This document shows, piece after piece, positions 45,353 through 53,966 of a stretch of 64,000 nt of DNA. Under the pieces are notes generated by a model, which was not told the DNA's origin, searched no databases, and worked only from the letters and a program-made list of their open reading frames with translations. Position 1 is the stretch's first letter, and the number at the start of each line of letters is the position of its first letter. The stretch comes from Bradyrhizobium sp. SRL28 (GTDB taxonomy: Bacteria > Pseudomonadota > Alphaproteobacteria > Rhizobiales > Xanthobacteraceae). The stretch covers positions 124,001 to 188,000 of the forward strand of contig NZ_JAHEAG010000009.1 in assembly GCF_018596315.1 (NCBI RefSeq). The letters run 5' to 3'. The position numbers were made by a program, and so were the translations under genes.

Positions 45353-45787
45353 TCACTCACGAGGAACGGTTGGCGACGTTTGCGCCGGATCGATGTCGAG
45401 CGAGATCTCCTGGGCCAGGGTCTGGCCCCTGGCCAGCCGGCGCCCGAGGGCTTCGACAAACCCCTCATACCGCTCCCGGCCCTTGGCCTGCGCAGCGGGC
45501 TGCGCCGTATCAGGCAGCGGCGGCGTTGCCGTCAGCCAGAACCGCACGAACAAGGCCAGCGCTTCATTTGAAATGGTGATATGACGCTCCAGCCGCTCGA
45601 CGTGCCGGGTCAGCCGGTCAAGGCGACGGCCGAGCGCCGCCTCCATCCGTTCCGAATTATCCGGCGACAGGAATGAGGCCAGCGCAGTTTCGACGATGAG
45701 CGCCTGAGGTACTCGCTTGCGGTTGGCATGATCGGCAAGCTGGCCCGCAAGGTCCGGAGGCAAACGAAACGTGTGCTTGGTTCGCAT
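45353..45787 (-). CDS. Ribbon-helix-helix (CopG-like) protein next to traG
   Basis: A 144-residue protein with an N-terminal ribbon-helix-helix (HTFRLPPDLAGQLADHANRK, VPQALIVETALASFLSPD) and a helical C-terminal part (MEAALGRRLDRLTRHVERLE, then FVRFWLTATPPLPDT and RYEGFVEALGRRLARGQ). Proteins of this kind sit between traG and trbB in related elements and probably control transfer genes or bind near oriT. It begins 9 bases after the traG stop. It is a paralog of the protein encoded at 49177-49755. Confidence 0.8.
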   Translation of the reverse strand: MRTKHTFRLPPDLAGQLADHANRKRVPQALIVETALASFLSPDNSERMEAALGRRLDRLTRHVERLERHITISNEALALFVRFWLTATPPLPDTAQPAAQAKGRERYEGFVEALGRRLARGQTLAQEISLDIDPAQTSPTVPRE

Positions 45788-45796
45788 TATCTCATC

Positions 45797-47800
45797 CTAG
45801 AGGTCGAGGCCGTCGCCTGGATCCATCGCGGCCTGACGCGCCAGACCGGGAACGTTCATGCGCAGCACACGCGCCCGTATGGCCTCACCGTCGCCCTCGT
45901 CTTCCGTGAAGTCGAACTCCGGTGGAGGCTTTGAGGCTTCCGGCGCGATATTTTCATGCTCGGGAAGCTCCGGCTCGCGCCGAATGCCGGAATTTGCGGG
46001 ATCGTCCACAGATTGCCGAGCGCCCGACGACGTTACCGGCTCGGCAACACTTGAATTCGGCGGAGCTGGCAACTGGCTCCAATCGTCCGACGGAATGCCG
46101 CCCTCGCGACCGAATGAGCTTGGGTCCGCCGGTGGCAGCACACGTTCGACCAGACGTGGATCCTCAAAATACCTCGCCTTCTTGGCTCGGATCGGTGGCA
46201 CGCCGGAAACCAGCACGAGCTCGTCCTCTGGTGGAAGCTGCATCACCTCGCCTGGCGTCAATAACGGGCGCGCGGTCTCCTGCCGCGAGACCATGAGATG
46301 GCCAAGCCAAGGGCTAAGCCTGTGGCCAGCATAGTTCTTCATCGCGCGCAACTCGGTGGCAGTGCCAAGCGCGTCCGACACCCTCTTGGCGGTGCGCTCG
46401 TCATTGGTCGCAAAGGAAACGCGCACATGACAATTGTCGAGGATGGCGTTGTTCGGCCCATAGGCTTTTTCGATCTGATTGAGCGACTGCGCGATAAGGA
46501 AGCTCTTGAGGCCATAGCCCGCCATAAACGCAAGCGCCGACTCGAAGAAATCAAGCCGTCCAAGTGCCGGAAACTCGTCGAGCATGAACAGCAACCGATG
46601 CCGACGTCCTTCGGCCTGGAGGTCCTCGGTCAGGCGGCGGCCGATCTGGTTGAGGATCAATCGCACCAGTGGCTTGGTGCGGCTGATGTCCGATGGAGGT
46701 ACGACGAGATAGAGCGTCGTGGGCCGATCATCCTCAACGAGATCCCGGATGCGCCAGTCGCAGCGGCGTGTCACCTTGGCGACGACGGGATCGCGGTAGA
46801 GGCCGAGGAATGACATTGCGGTGGAGAGCACCCCGGATCGCTCGTTTTCGCTTTTGTTCAGCAGCTCCCTCGCCGCGGAAGCGATCACCGGATGTGTCCC
46901 GGATTCGCCAAGGTGCGGCGTGGTCATCATCGCGCGAAGCGTGGCTTCGATTGGCCGTTTCGGATCGGACAGGAAACTCGCAACACCGGCGAGCGTCTTG
47001 TCCTGCTCCGCATAGAGGACGTGAAGGATGGCTCCGACCAGTAGCGCGTGGCTCGTCTTCTCCCAGTGATTGCGCCGTTCCAGCGAGCCCTCGGGATCGA
47101 CCAGCACGTCGGCCACATTTTGCACGTCTCGAACCTCCCACTCCCCTCGTCTCACTTCCAGGAGAGGGTTGTAGGCTGCACTCCTTGAGTTGGTGGGATC
47201 AAACAACAGCACCCGGCCGTGTTGGGCCCGAAAGCTGGACGTCAGGGTCCAGTTTTCACCCTTGATGTCATGGACGATGCAACTTCCCGGCCAGGTTAGA
47301 AGGGTCGGGACAACAAGTCCGACGCCCTTTCCGGATCTGGTGGGGGCGAAGCACAGCACATGCTCAGGTCCATCGTGCCGCAGATAAAGTCCCTCGAATC
47401 GTCCGAGGATCACGCCATCTGCCCCGGCAAGTCCGGCACTTTGAATCTCAAGCTGGCTGGCCCAACGTGCAGAACCATATGTGGCCGCCGTCTCCGCCTC
47501 CCGAGCCCGCCACACCGACATCGCGAAAGCGACTATAATCGAGATGATCCCGCCGGACGCGGCGACGCATGCCCCTTCAACGAACACTTGAGGTGCGTAG
47601 GCATCGTAGGCATACCACCACCAGAAGAAGGCCGGAGGCAGATAGATGGGAACGCCCGGTGCGAGCTCAAACCAGGGGTGTCCGAGTTGCGGCTGATAGC
47701 CGAGACGCCAGGCCGTCCATTGCGTCGCGGCCCACATCGTGATGAGCACGACGGTTAAGACGCAGGCGATCTGGCCCCAAAGTATTCTGGTTGCGGACAT
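45797..47800 (-). CDS. traG: Type IV coupling protein TraG (VirD4-like)
   Basis: The 667-residue inner-membrane ATPase has two to three N-terminal membrane spans (about 8-25, 48-65 and 78-95). Walker A FAPTRSGKGVGLVVPTLL lies near 150, the ARG-box region ALLVGAILHVLYAEQDKTL follows, and Walker B is RLLFMLDEFPALGRLDF near 400. It brings the relaxase-bound DNA strand to the Trb secretion channel. The C-terminus is acidic and Pro/Glu rich. The start at 47800 lies inside the 3' end of the preceding MFS frame, which runs on to 47667 in another frame. Confidence 0.94.
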   Translation of the reverse strand: MSATRILWGQIACVLTVVLITMWAATQWTAWRLGYQPQLGHPWFELAPGVPIYLPPAFFWWWYAYDAYAPQVFVEGACVAASGGIISIIVAFAMSVWRAREAETAATYGSARWASQLEIQSAGLAGADGVILGRFEGLYLRHDGPEHVLCFAPTRSGKGVGLVVPTLLTWPGSCIVHDIKGENWTLTSSFRAQHGRVLLFDPTNSRSAAYNPLLEVRRGEWEVRDVQNVADVLVDPEGSLERRNHWEKTSHALLVGAILHVLYAEQDKTLAGVASFLSDPKRPIEATLRAMMTTPHLGESGTHPVIASAARELLNKSENERSGVLSTAMSFLGLYRDPVVAKVTRRCDWRIRDLVEDDRPTTLYLVVPPSDISRTKPLVRLILNQIGRRLTEDLQAEGRRHRLLFMLDEFPALGRLDFFESALAFMAGYGLKSFLIAQSLNQIEKAYGPNNAILDNCHVRVSFATNDERTAKRVSDALGTATELRAMKNYAGHRLSPWLGHLMVSRQETARPLLTPGEVMQLPPEDELVLVSGVPPIRAKKARYFEDPRLVERVLPPADPSSFGREGGIPSDDWSQLPAPPNSSVAEPVTSSGARQSVDDPANSGIRREPELPEHENIAPEASKPPPEFDFTEDEGDGEAIRARVLRMNVPGLARQAAMDPGDGLDL

Positions 47801-49076
47801 GGCATGGAATATCGAGCGACTCCGTCAGCCGCAGACAAGCCATCTTGCAGGCTGCGAGTATTTTCGGATACCCCGGCGAACAGATTGGTGCGGCAAACCA
47901 GATGCCAGCCACGATCTGAAGCCCTACGTTGAAAGCAAACGCTGCTTGGTAAGCGACTTCAGGGTAGTGCCCATCTATGGGAGCCCAGAGCTGAACTACT
48001 AGCCCCGTCATATATTGCACGACAAACGCGCTACCGATGTGGAAGAGGTTCAGAGCCGCATTGGCCCTGCCCGCCAGTTCCTTCGGAAAATACTCGGCCA
48101 GGATCGCGTAACTGAGGACAGTTCCAGCACCGACTGCCGCCACGAATATCCACGGGACATACGACGGGAGCGGCCATCGCAGGATCAATGCCAGCTGAGC
48201 CACGATGAACATCGTGGCGACAAGGCCTATCAGCGCCCGCAGCCCGACACCAAGTCGGCGAGCGCGATCGACCACAACGCCCCACAGAAGCCCGCCCAAA
48301 CTCAGTGCGATTGCCATAATGAGCAAATGCCAGAGTAGTCCCGAGCGGTCGAGACGCTCGACATCGCTGAGCCATGGCGCCGCCCACAGTCCCTGCAACG
48401 CCCATGCCGTCCCGATGCAAGCGGCTGAAAGCGGAGCCAGGCGCCAGAAGCGTGGGTCGGCATAAACCATCCTTAGACTATTTGGTCCGCCTGCCACCGA
48501 TATAGGTGCTGGCACCTCTGGGACAGCAAGATAGATGACAAGAGCGCATCCGGCCGAGACAATCGCGAGCAGCGCAAACAATGCTCGCCAACCCGCCGAA
48601 ACCAGCAGGAACTCCGCAGGCAAAGTTGCCGTCAGTGCGCCCAAGGCCCCCAACATGATCATCAAGCCGTTGAGCAACGGGATACGTTCGCTTGGAAACC
48701 AGAGCACGAGGGCTTTCAAGCCGGCGGTCAATGACGCGGCGACACCAAGGCCGATAAGCGCTCGACCGATGAAGAGCATCCAAAAATTGTCCGAGACGGC
48801 AAATAGCGCCGCGCCCAGAGCTGCGGCAATCATCACGCCACTTTGGATCCGCCCCGGACCATATCGGTCCAACAAGATGCCGATCGGAATCTGGGCAGCC
48901 GCAAAAGTCAGGTAGTAAACAGACGTCAGTAGACCAAGATCGCCAGCGTTGAGGCCAAATTCCGATGTCAAAGAGCCGGCGACCGTTGCATTGATAGTCC
49001 GGAATAGAAATGAGAGATAATAAGCGGCAACGAACGGCAGGAACACCCGCAGAATCAGGTGCCAGTTTTCTGTCAA
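47667..49076 (-). CDS. MFS transporter inserted in the transfer module
   Basis: The frame encodes 469 residues. Residues about 1-410 are a normal 12-span MFS protein (LLTSVYYLTFAAAQIPIGIL, LLDRYGPGRIQSGV, FIGRALIGLGVAASLTAGLK, GTVLSYAILAEYFPKE). The last 55 residues or so (after VGLQIVAGIWFAAP) are not MFS-like and are translated from the traG upstream region and traG 5' end in a different frame, so the natural stop has been lost. A TTG at 49076 is the likely start, preceded by no strong ribosome binding site. It resembles nitrate/sugar-phosphate-like MFS members, but the substrate is unknown. Its place between a ribbon-helix-helix gene and traG is unusual; it looks like cargo. Confidence 0.78.
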   Translation of the reverse strand: MTENWHLILRVFLPFVAAYYLSFLFRTINATVAGSLTSEFGLNAGDLGLLTSVYYLTFAAAQIPIGILLDRYGPGRIQSGVMIAAALGAALFAVSDNFWMLFIGRALIGLGVAASLTAGLKALVLWFPSERIPLLNGLMIMLGALGALTATLPAEFLLVSAGWRALFALLAIVSAGCALVIYLAVPEVPAPISVAGGPNSLRMVYADPRFWRLAPLSAACIGTAWALQGLWAAPWLSDVERLDRSGLLWHLLIMAIALSLGGLLWGVVVDRARRLGVGLRALIGLVATMFIVAQLALILRWPLPSYVPWIFVAAVGAGTVLSYAILAEYFPKELAGRANAALNLFHIGSAFVVQYMTGLVVQLWAPIDGHYPEVAYQAAFAFNVGLQIVAGIWFAAPICSPGYPKILAACKMACLRLTESLDIPCHVRNQNTLGPDRLRLNRRAHHDVGRDAMDGLASRLSAATRTPLV

Positions 49077-49176
49077 GCCGCCGACACTTCGGTCTCGAGT
49101 CGCACGGCTGGACAGTCGGGATCGTGGTGGCTGTTCGACCGATTCTTCGTGAGCAATTGTCTGCTTCGCAACGGGT

Positions 49177-49755
49177 CTAGTGCAGAGGCAGTCCCGCCTT
49201 CCCTGGAAAGTTGAACAGGCTGCCGCCCTCCCGGACGGCAGTGGCGTGCTCTACTTCGATGCCAACCGGGTTTGACGTGCGGAGATCTGGCTCGTGAACT
49301 GGCGAAGAGGTCTTTGCCAGTCCCTTCCCAAAACCGTCAGCGAGAGTACCTCTCTTTTGGCCGAGCCGATCCACTGTCTCATGCACGAGCGAAGTCCCCG
49401 ACTGAACGCGCCGCCAAACCTGTGTGGCAAATTCATCGAACCGCTCCGACCCTAGCGCACACGCGGCCGGCAGAGCTGCTGCCGGTAGCGGCGGCGTCAC
49501 CGCAAGCTGGTATCGAGCCTGCAGCGCGACGCTCTCATTGACAACCCTAAGATCCTGATCGAGCTGTTCGAGCTGGCGGCTCATAAGTGAAAGGCGGCGA
49601 TCTACCGAGAGATTATCGCTATCGTCGTCCGAACCGAAGAACTGGACAAGGGCGGCCTCAACGAGCGCCGACTTGCTAGCGCCAGGACGTTTGGCGGCTG
49701 CCGCTAGCCGCGCGGCCATCTGCTCCGAGAGATAGACGCCAATTCTGGGCTTCAT
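49177..49755 (-). CDS. Ribbon-helix-helix protein near the relaxase
   Basis: The start is set at 49755 (MKPRIGVYLSEQMAARLAAA), preceded by an AAGG motif, giving 192 residues. The N-terminal ribbon-helix-helix (about 1-45; ASKSALVEAALVQFF) is followed by a coiled helical region (LSLMSRQLEQLDQDLRVVNE, then RYQLAVTPPLPAAA and RFDEFATQVWRRVQSGTSL) that parallels the protein encoded at 45353-45787 segment by segment. The tail is variable. Such proteins may act as accessory factors at oriT or as repressors of transfer genes. Confidence 0.72.
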   Translation of the reverse strand: MKPRIGVYLSEQMAARLAAAAKRPGASKSALVEAALVQFFGSDDDSDNLSVDRRLSLMSRQLEQLDQDLRVVNESVALQARYQLAVTPPLPAAALPAACALGSERFDEFATQVWRRVQSGTSLVHETVDRLGQKRGTLADGFGKGLAKTSSPVHEPDLRTSNPVGIEVEHATAVREGGSLFNFPGKAGLPLH

Positions 49756-49969
49756 CGTTGGACCTTTTGAAAGCCTGATTTCCTGCAGTACGCCTCCGAA
49801 GCAGCGGCGCGCTGACAAAAGGGGCTACTCACGGCTCCCGAGCAACCGCTCAATCGCAACCGTCGCGCGTTCGGATAGATCGGCGTAGAAAAAGGCCGAT
49901 CGAGATTGCATGGCACCTGGCGGCCGGCGCGAGGTGCGACATGGCGCGGAAGTGCCGGCAGTCCGCCAA

Positions 49970-51724
49970 TCAGATTCCCAGGCTAATTTTCCTTCCAAAG
50001 CTCCAGTTCACTCCCCCTCCACTCGCCGCGACGCCGGATACCTGTCGATCGAGATGCTGCTCAAGGGCCGGCCGCCAAGGCACGAGTTGGAATCCAAGTC
50101 CGTCGTCAATCATGGCAAACCGGCCTGACGCCAGCGTTACGCGCTGACGATAGACGCCCACGATGCGTTCGCCCTCCGACGAAGGAGTGTGCGATAACCC
50201 CGTCTCGGCCGAGAGTCTTGCCACCGTCGCATCGAGCTCCTGCCGCCTTAGCGTGTTGAGGAGATCGCGGGCAAAGACGACCCTTGCTCCCTGCCGGCGC
50301 GCAAGGCCTTCGCCTGCGAGATAGTCAACCCGGCGGTCCATGGCTTCGCGCACTTCGGATCCGAAACCACCGCTCGCCACGATCGAATCCCGCGTGAGTA
50401 ACTGCCGGTCAATCCAGGTCGCTCCCGGCGCGGTGACCTGAGCCTCAATACTGAGATCCGATCGGTTGGCGAGCGAGAGCCGTTTGCGGCCCTGTGCATC
50501 GTCGTAAGACCGCGCCTCCACGATCGCGCCGGGCGCGGCATCGCCGGTCATTTCGATATCGGTGAACCTGATGTGATGCGTTCGTCCATCGATCCCCTCG
50601 ACGATCGCATAGGCCGAGCCTTTCAGTTCGTCTTGCAGTCCACGCTCGACCAGGCGGCCGAGCACGGGATCTGTCGGTTCCTCGCCGTGCAAGGCAAAGC
50701 CGGAGACATCCGGCTCGCGGCCACGAACGCTCATCGCCCGATGCATGGTCTTGATGACATCGCCGCGAATTGACAGATCACGCAGCCTGTCCTCGATACC
50801 AGGCTTCAGCGTCCAGCAGCCGGGTGCAACTTGATCGGCAAGACCGAGACGTTCCAGTCTGGCTGCCCGGCCGACCATCAGGCGGCGGAGGCTCAAGTCT
50901 TCGCCCGACGCATTTGGCCGGAGGTCCGCCACGCCGGCGCCCTCGTCGGCGGCGATACGCAGCGCCCGATCGAGGCTCGTCCAACGTTCCGCCTCAACCT
51001 CCCTTTCCAAGGCAGACTGGATGTCGCGCTCGCTGCGCGGCCCGAGCTCCAGTGTGACGCGCTCGGCGGCGCGATCCCGAAACCCACGGCTGATGTAATC
51101 CCGGCTGATAACGAGATCCTGGCCGTCCTCGGCGCGGCCGCGGATCAGGACATGAATATGCGGATTGTCAGTGTTCCAGTGATCGACCGCGACCCAGTCC
51201 AGCTTGGTTCCGAGATCGCGCGCGACGTCGGTCATCAACTCGCGCGTGAAGGCACGGAGATCGCCGAGCTCGGCGGCGTCCTCCGGAGAAATAATAAATC
51301 GAAAATGATGCCGGTCATCCTCGCAGCGCCCAGCAAAGGCCCGCTCATCCGCCGCATCCGACCTCGCGTCGAACATCCGGGCGTCCGCGCCGTCGCGCGT
51401 CACGCCCTCGCGCTTCAGATAGGTGATGTGCTTGGTCAGCGGGGCCGAGCGAAAGCGCGTGCCGTGATGACGGACCACGCGCGCCTTCATTACCACGCGT
51501 CGCGAAGTCGAGCGGAGTGACAACGAGAGCGCGGCACGCCGGCCTCGTCCGAAGTGCGACCGACTCGCTCCACCCTTACCGCGCCCGAAACCGTCGCCGA
51601 CATGCCCGGCCTTCTTGGCCGCCCGCATGACCTGGCCGACAAAGCTCTTCGGACGCGACGAGCTACGTCCGTTGTCGCGAATGCGACCAGGGCGAACACG
51701 AAGGTCATTGTCGCGCTGGCTCAT
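49970..51724 (-). CDS. Relaxase/mobilization nuclease (DUF3363 family)
   Basis: The 584-residue protein starts with an Arg-rich region (about 1-80) and the relaxase domain (HHGTRFRSAPLTKHITYLKR, DDRHHFRFIISPEDAAELG, WVAVDHWNTDNPHIHVLIRG). The last two provide the His triad that binds metal. A candidate nicking Tyr is in DLVISRDYISRGFRDR. The C-terminal half is the DUF3363 region (ARVVFARDLLNTLRRQELDA, SGRFAMIDDGLGFQLVPWRP). It would nick the element at oriT and pilot the strand into the recipient through TraG and Trb. Similar relaxases (RlxS) serve ICEMlSymR7A-type elements. The upstream intergenic region is the expected oriT position. Confidence 0.9.
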   Translation of the reverse strand: MSQRDNDLRVRPGRIRDNGRSSSRPKSFVGQVMRAAKKAGHVGDGFGRGKGGASRSHFGRGRRAALSLSLRSTSRRVVMKARVVRHHGTRFRSAPLTKHITYLKREGVTRDGADARMFDARSDAADERAFAGRCEDDRHHFRFIISPEDAAELGDLRAFTRELMTDVARDLGTKLDWVAVDHWNTDNPHIHVLIRGRAEDGQDLVISRDYISRGFRDRAAERVTLELGPRSERDIQSALEREVEAERWTSLDRALRIAADEGAGVADLRPNASGEDLSLRRLMVGRAARLERLGLADQVAPGCWTLKPGIEDRLRDLSIRGDVIKTMHRAMSVRGREPDVSGFALHGEEPTDPVLGRLVERGLQDELKGSAYAIVEGIDGRTHHIRFTDIEMTGDAAPGAIVEARSYDDAQGRKRLSLANRSDLSIEAQVTAPGATWIDRQLLTRDSIVASGGFGSEVREAMDRRVDYLAGEGLARRQGARVVFARDLLNTLRRQELDATVARLSAETGLSHTPSSEGERIVGVYRQRVTLASGRFAMIDDGLGFQLVPWRPALEQHLDRQVSGVAASGGGVNWSFGRKISLGI

Positions 51725-52134
51725 GAAGGTTTCACCGCATACTCGCGTAGGCCGACGGCTCCGGCCCCGTTGATTTCCTTGACGATTTGGAATGGAGCGA
51801 CGGCTTGATCATTCTCGCTGCCTCTTAAAACCTCATCTCCACCAACCACATGCGCCGGACCGAAGGCGGCGCTTTTCCCTTGCCGTCCTCCGTCGCTGGT
51901 TCCCAGGGCCCAACTTCCAAACTTCCAAGCCAACAGACTCTCGGTACTCGCGGCGATTTGCGACAAAATGCAGTTCGGGTCATGCGGTGGATCCTCCAAT
52001 AGCGCCTGCCCGAACACGTCGGCTGGTGGCCGATTCATTGCGAAAGAGCCGCCGCGACTTGGCGGTTGACTTGCGAAGCCCCCACTGTTTGCGAACGAAG
52101 CGAGCGCTTGCGATAGCGATCGTTACCCGTAGGG

Positions 52135-52159
52135 CCGAGACACCCGTAGGGTGGCTCGG
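52135..52159. repeat. Imperfect hairpin within candidate oriT
   Basis: CCGAG (52135-52139) pairs with CTCGG (52155-52159), and CACCC (52141-52145) with GGGTG (52149-52153), around a GTA loop with one mismatched pair between the two stems. CCCGTAGGG occurs here and again about 14 bases to the left. Confidence 0.5.
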
Positions 52160-52524
52160 TGAGGAGCGAAGCGACGAGTAGAGCGCGGGCCGAAGGCATC
52201 GCCCGTATGCCATCAGCACGTTGATATCGCGCTCCTCCGCGAACCCTTGCCGCGTGAGCGAGGATCCTTCAGTAGCAAACCCGAAAGTCACAGCGTCATG
52301 ACGTGTTGCAGCGCCTCGAATGCAAACCGAATGTCCGTCACGCTGCGCCCGCCCGCTCAACAAACAGCCTCTCAACAACAGGGGAGCCCCCCGCCAAGGA
52401 AGTGCACGCCTGCCGTCAACTGCGGCATGTTCACCCTGCTCGTTGTCCAGCAATGGTGTGACCGCCGCGACGTAGGCCGTAGTTTCGGATGGAAGCTGCT
52501 TGCGATGCGGTGTGTGCGCGCACG

Positions 52525-52740
52525 CTAGGCTCGAAGAGCGCGGAAACAGCGATGACACACGAATGGCGCGACCGCCACAATAGCACGCACGGTACGTCGG
52601 AGCGAAACGAAGCCACACGGCCGAGCCAAGCTTTCCGTTGCAAGCTGTGAGAACGATGCTTCACTGTTGGCCGGCAAGGAAAAAATGAAGTCCCTTCGGA
52701 GGGAGCCGTAATCCAGCGGCTTGTAGGGGAGTTCGTGCAT
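52525..52740 (-). CDS. Small ORF translationally coupled to traF, unknown
   Basis: A 71-codon frame starts 3 bases after the traF stop and has an excellent ribosome binding site (GAGGAGTAATC before the ATG) inside the traF end. The first 50 residues (MHELPYKPLDYGSLRRDFIF, SLPANSEASFSQLATESLAR) look protein-like and the rest becomes Arg/Ala-rich, so the frame may be truncated or decayed at its 3' end. No family is recognised. The coupling is the main support. Confidence 0.38.
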   Translation of the reverse strand: MHELPYKPLDYGSLRRDFIFSLPANSEASFSQLATESLARPCGFVSLRRTVRAIVAVAPFVCHRCFRALRA

Positions 52741-52742
52741 GA

Positions 52743-53252
52743 TTACTCCTCGTTAGTCCACACGGGTACCGCTCTGCCGATCACTGCGGAGGCAGGAAGT
52801 GGCCCGAAGTAGCGGCTGTCCAGCGAGTCGGTTGACTGCCAGTTCATGACAAAGATGTCGCCATCAGCAATGACGCGGCATCCGTTCCAGGCCGGAAGCG
52901 GACGGCCTCTCCCGTCGCGTTCCTGCGCCTGGCCGACCTCGACGCCGTCGACGGCGATCGTCAGGCGGTTTCGGCAAACCTTCTGTCCGGGGAGTGCCAG
53001 AACGCGCTTCAGCATAGGGACACCGATCGGCAGATAACCATTGAGATCAAGGAATGCAGCAAGGAGATCAGGTGGCTGAATCGCGACAAGTTCGGTAACG
53101 ACCAACGTGGTCATCGGCTGAAGGCGGTAAAGGCCAATTGGAACGCTGTTCGATGCATTCCATATGTAGCGTGGTGGCGCTCTCCCAATCGTCCAAAGGA
53201 GAAGAACGGTTGCTACAGATGTCGTGAAAACTGTCGCACGCCGAGCGCTCAT
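52743..53252 (-). CDS. traF: Conjugative transfer signal peptidase TraF
   Basis: A 169-residue S26-family peptidase with an N-terminal membrane anchor (VFTTSVATVLLLWTIG). The catalytic Ser lies in NASNSVPIGLYRL near residue 36 and the catalytic Lys in GVPMLKRVLALPGQKVC near 82. The C-terminal box (GDIFVMNWQSTDSLDSRYFG) is conserved. In RP4, TraF trims and cyclises the TrbC pilin. It overlaps the DUF2840 gene by 4 bases. Confidence 0.92.
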   Translation of the reverse strand: MSARRATVFTTSVATVLLLWTIGRAPPRYIWNASNSVPIGLYRLQPMTTLVVTELVAIQPPDLLAAFLDLNGYLPIGVPMLKRVLALPGQKVCRNRLTIAVDGVEVGQAQERDGRGRPLPAWNGCRVIADGDIFVMNWQSTDSLDSRYFGPLPASAVIGRAVPVWTNEE

Positions 53253-53716
53253 GACATCATCACCCTCCCCCTATGGAGCCAGGCCTGGTGCCGGGACCGG
53301 GTGTATGGCCGAGGTATTTCGTTGACCGACAACCGGTTATGCGCATGGTGCCAATAGTCGGGGGCGGCGTCGGCAGGATCAATGCCGAGCGCCTCGACGG
53401 CATCGATCAGCTGCAATACCCGCTCGACCTTTGGCCAGCCTGACAGGCGCAAGAGAACCTCGCCGCCCGGCCTGACATAGGGCACAGTCGAGCAGCGCTG
53501 GCCAGTTGCGACCGCCCGCAAGATGTCGATGCGTGAAACGACCGTTCCAAAATCGTTCGACATCCAGCGCACAAACGCGAACATGCTGCCGGGCGCGAAC
53601 GACAGGACCCGCCTGCGGCGATCGAGAATTCGCTCCTCGGCGACGCGACCGAAGCGAATTCGGTTCTCGATGCGACTTTCAAGCCATAGCAGCTCAACCT
53701 GCGTGAGATTGCTCAT
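53249..53716 (-). CDS. DUF2840 protein
   Basis: The 155-residue protein matches DUF2840 throughout: VELLWLESRIENRIRFGRVA, RRRRVLSFAPGSMFAFVRWM, RPGGEVLLRLSGWPKVERVL and DAVEALGIDPADAAPDYWHH. This family is found almost only in conjugative elements, beside traF, and its function is unknown. The size is normal. The gene overlaps traF. Confidence 0.88.
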   Translation of the reverse strand: MSNLTQVELLWLESRIENRIRFGRVAEERILDRRRRVLSFAPGSMFAFVRWMSNDFGTVVSRIDILRAVATGQRCSTVPYVRPGGEVLLRLSGWPKVERVLQLIDAVEALGIDPADAAPDYWHHAHNRLSVNEIPRPYTRSRHQAWLHRGRVMMS

Positions 53717-53966
53717 GCGGCTGCTCCGTCTGCTCGGAGGTCAAACGCCTTGGTCCGCCCAAGCAGACGGCGCAGCGCCCGCTTACCAACAGGCTGGAAA
53801 ACGACCGTCCCCGTTAGAAGGAATCCGAAGGATTCCAGGTTAGTAAAGTTACGGCCGCGACAAGCTACTGAGCACCAAGACGTTTCATCCGATTTTGGTC
53901 CTCGATAGCACGAGGATCGGGTCCTCGATGGCACGTGAATCCCGGTCCCCGATAGCACGAGCTGAT
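53717..53966. other. RepA-downstream region with iterons, no parA seen
   Basis: In many related elements a parA-like partition gene lies between repA and the DUF2840 gene. Here only 250 bases separate them. They contain a GAATCCGAAGGATTC palindrome at 53821-53835 and three iteron-like repeats. A minus-strand frame at 53713-53970 spans them but reads through the repeats and is probably not a gene. Confidence 0.5.
53898..53960. repeat. Three iteron-like direct repeats beside repA
   Basis: GTCCTCGATAGCACGA (53898-53913), GTCCTCGATGGCACGT (53921-53936) and GTCCCCGATAGCACGA (53945-53960) are direct repeats with starts 23 and 24 bases apart, that is about two helical turns. They lie directly after the repA stop. 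Such spacing next to a replication initiator gene is typical of initiator-binding iterons. Binding by this RepA is inferred. Confidence 0.75.

Larger units (their letters stand above)
51725..52742. other. Long intergenic region, candidate oriT
   Basis: About 1 kb between the relaxase and traF genes has no well-supported coding content. A minus-strand frame at 51721-52038 overlaps the relaxase start by 4 bases but has no recognisable domain, and a small frame at 52525-52740 is listed separately. The sequence contains a hairpin (CCGAG...CTCGG around CACCCGTAGGGTG, 52135-52159) and a doubled CCCGTAGGG. Position next to the relaxase gene and the presence of inverted repeats are what one expects of oriT. 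I cannot point to a nic site. Confidence 0.45.

Noticed and set aside
51721..52038. Minus-strand frame overlapping the relaxase start by 4 bases
   Set aside because: The overlap resembles coupling, but no domain or conserved composition is visible and it covers the expected oriT region. It may be revisited if conserved in relatives.
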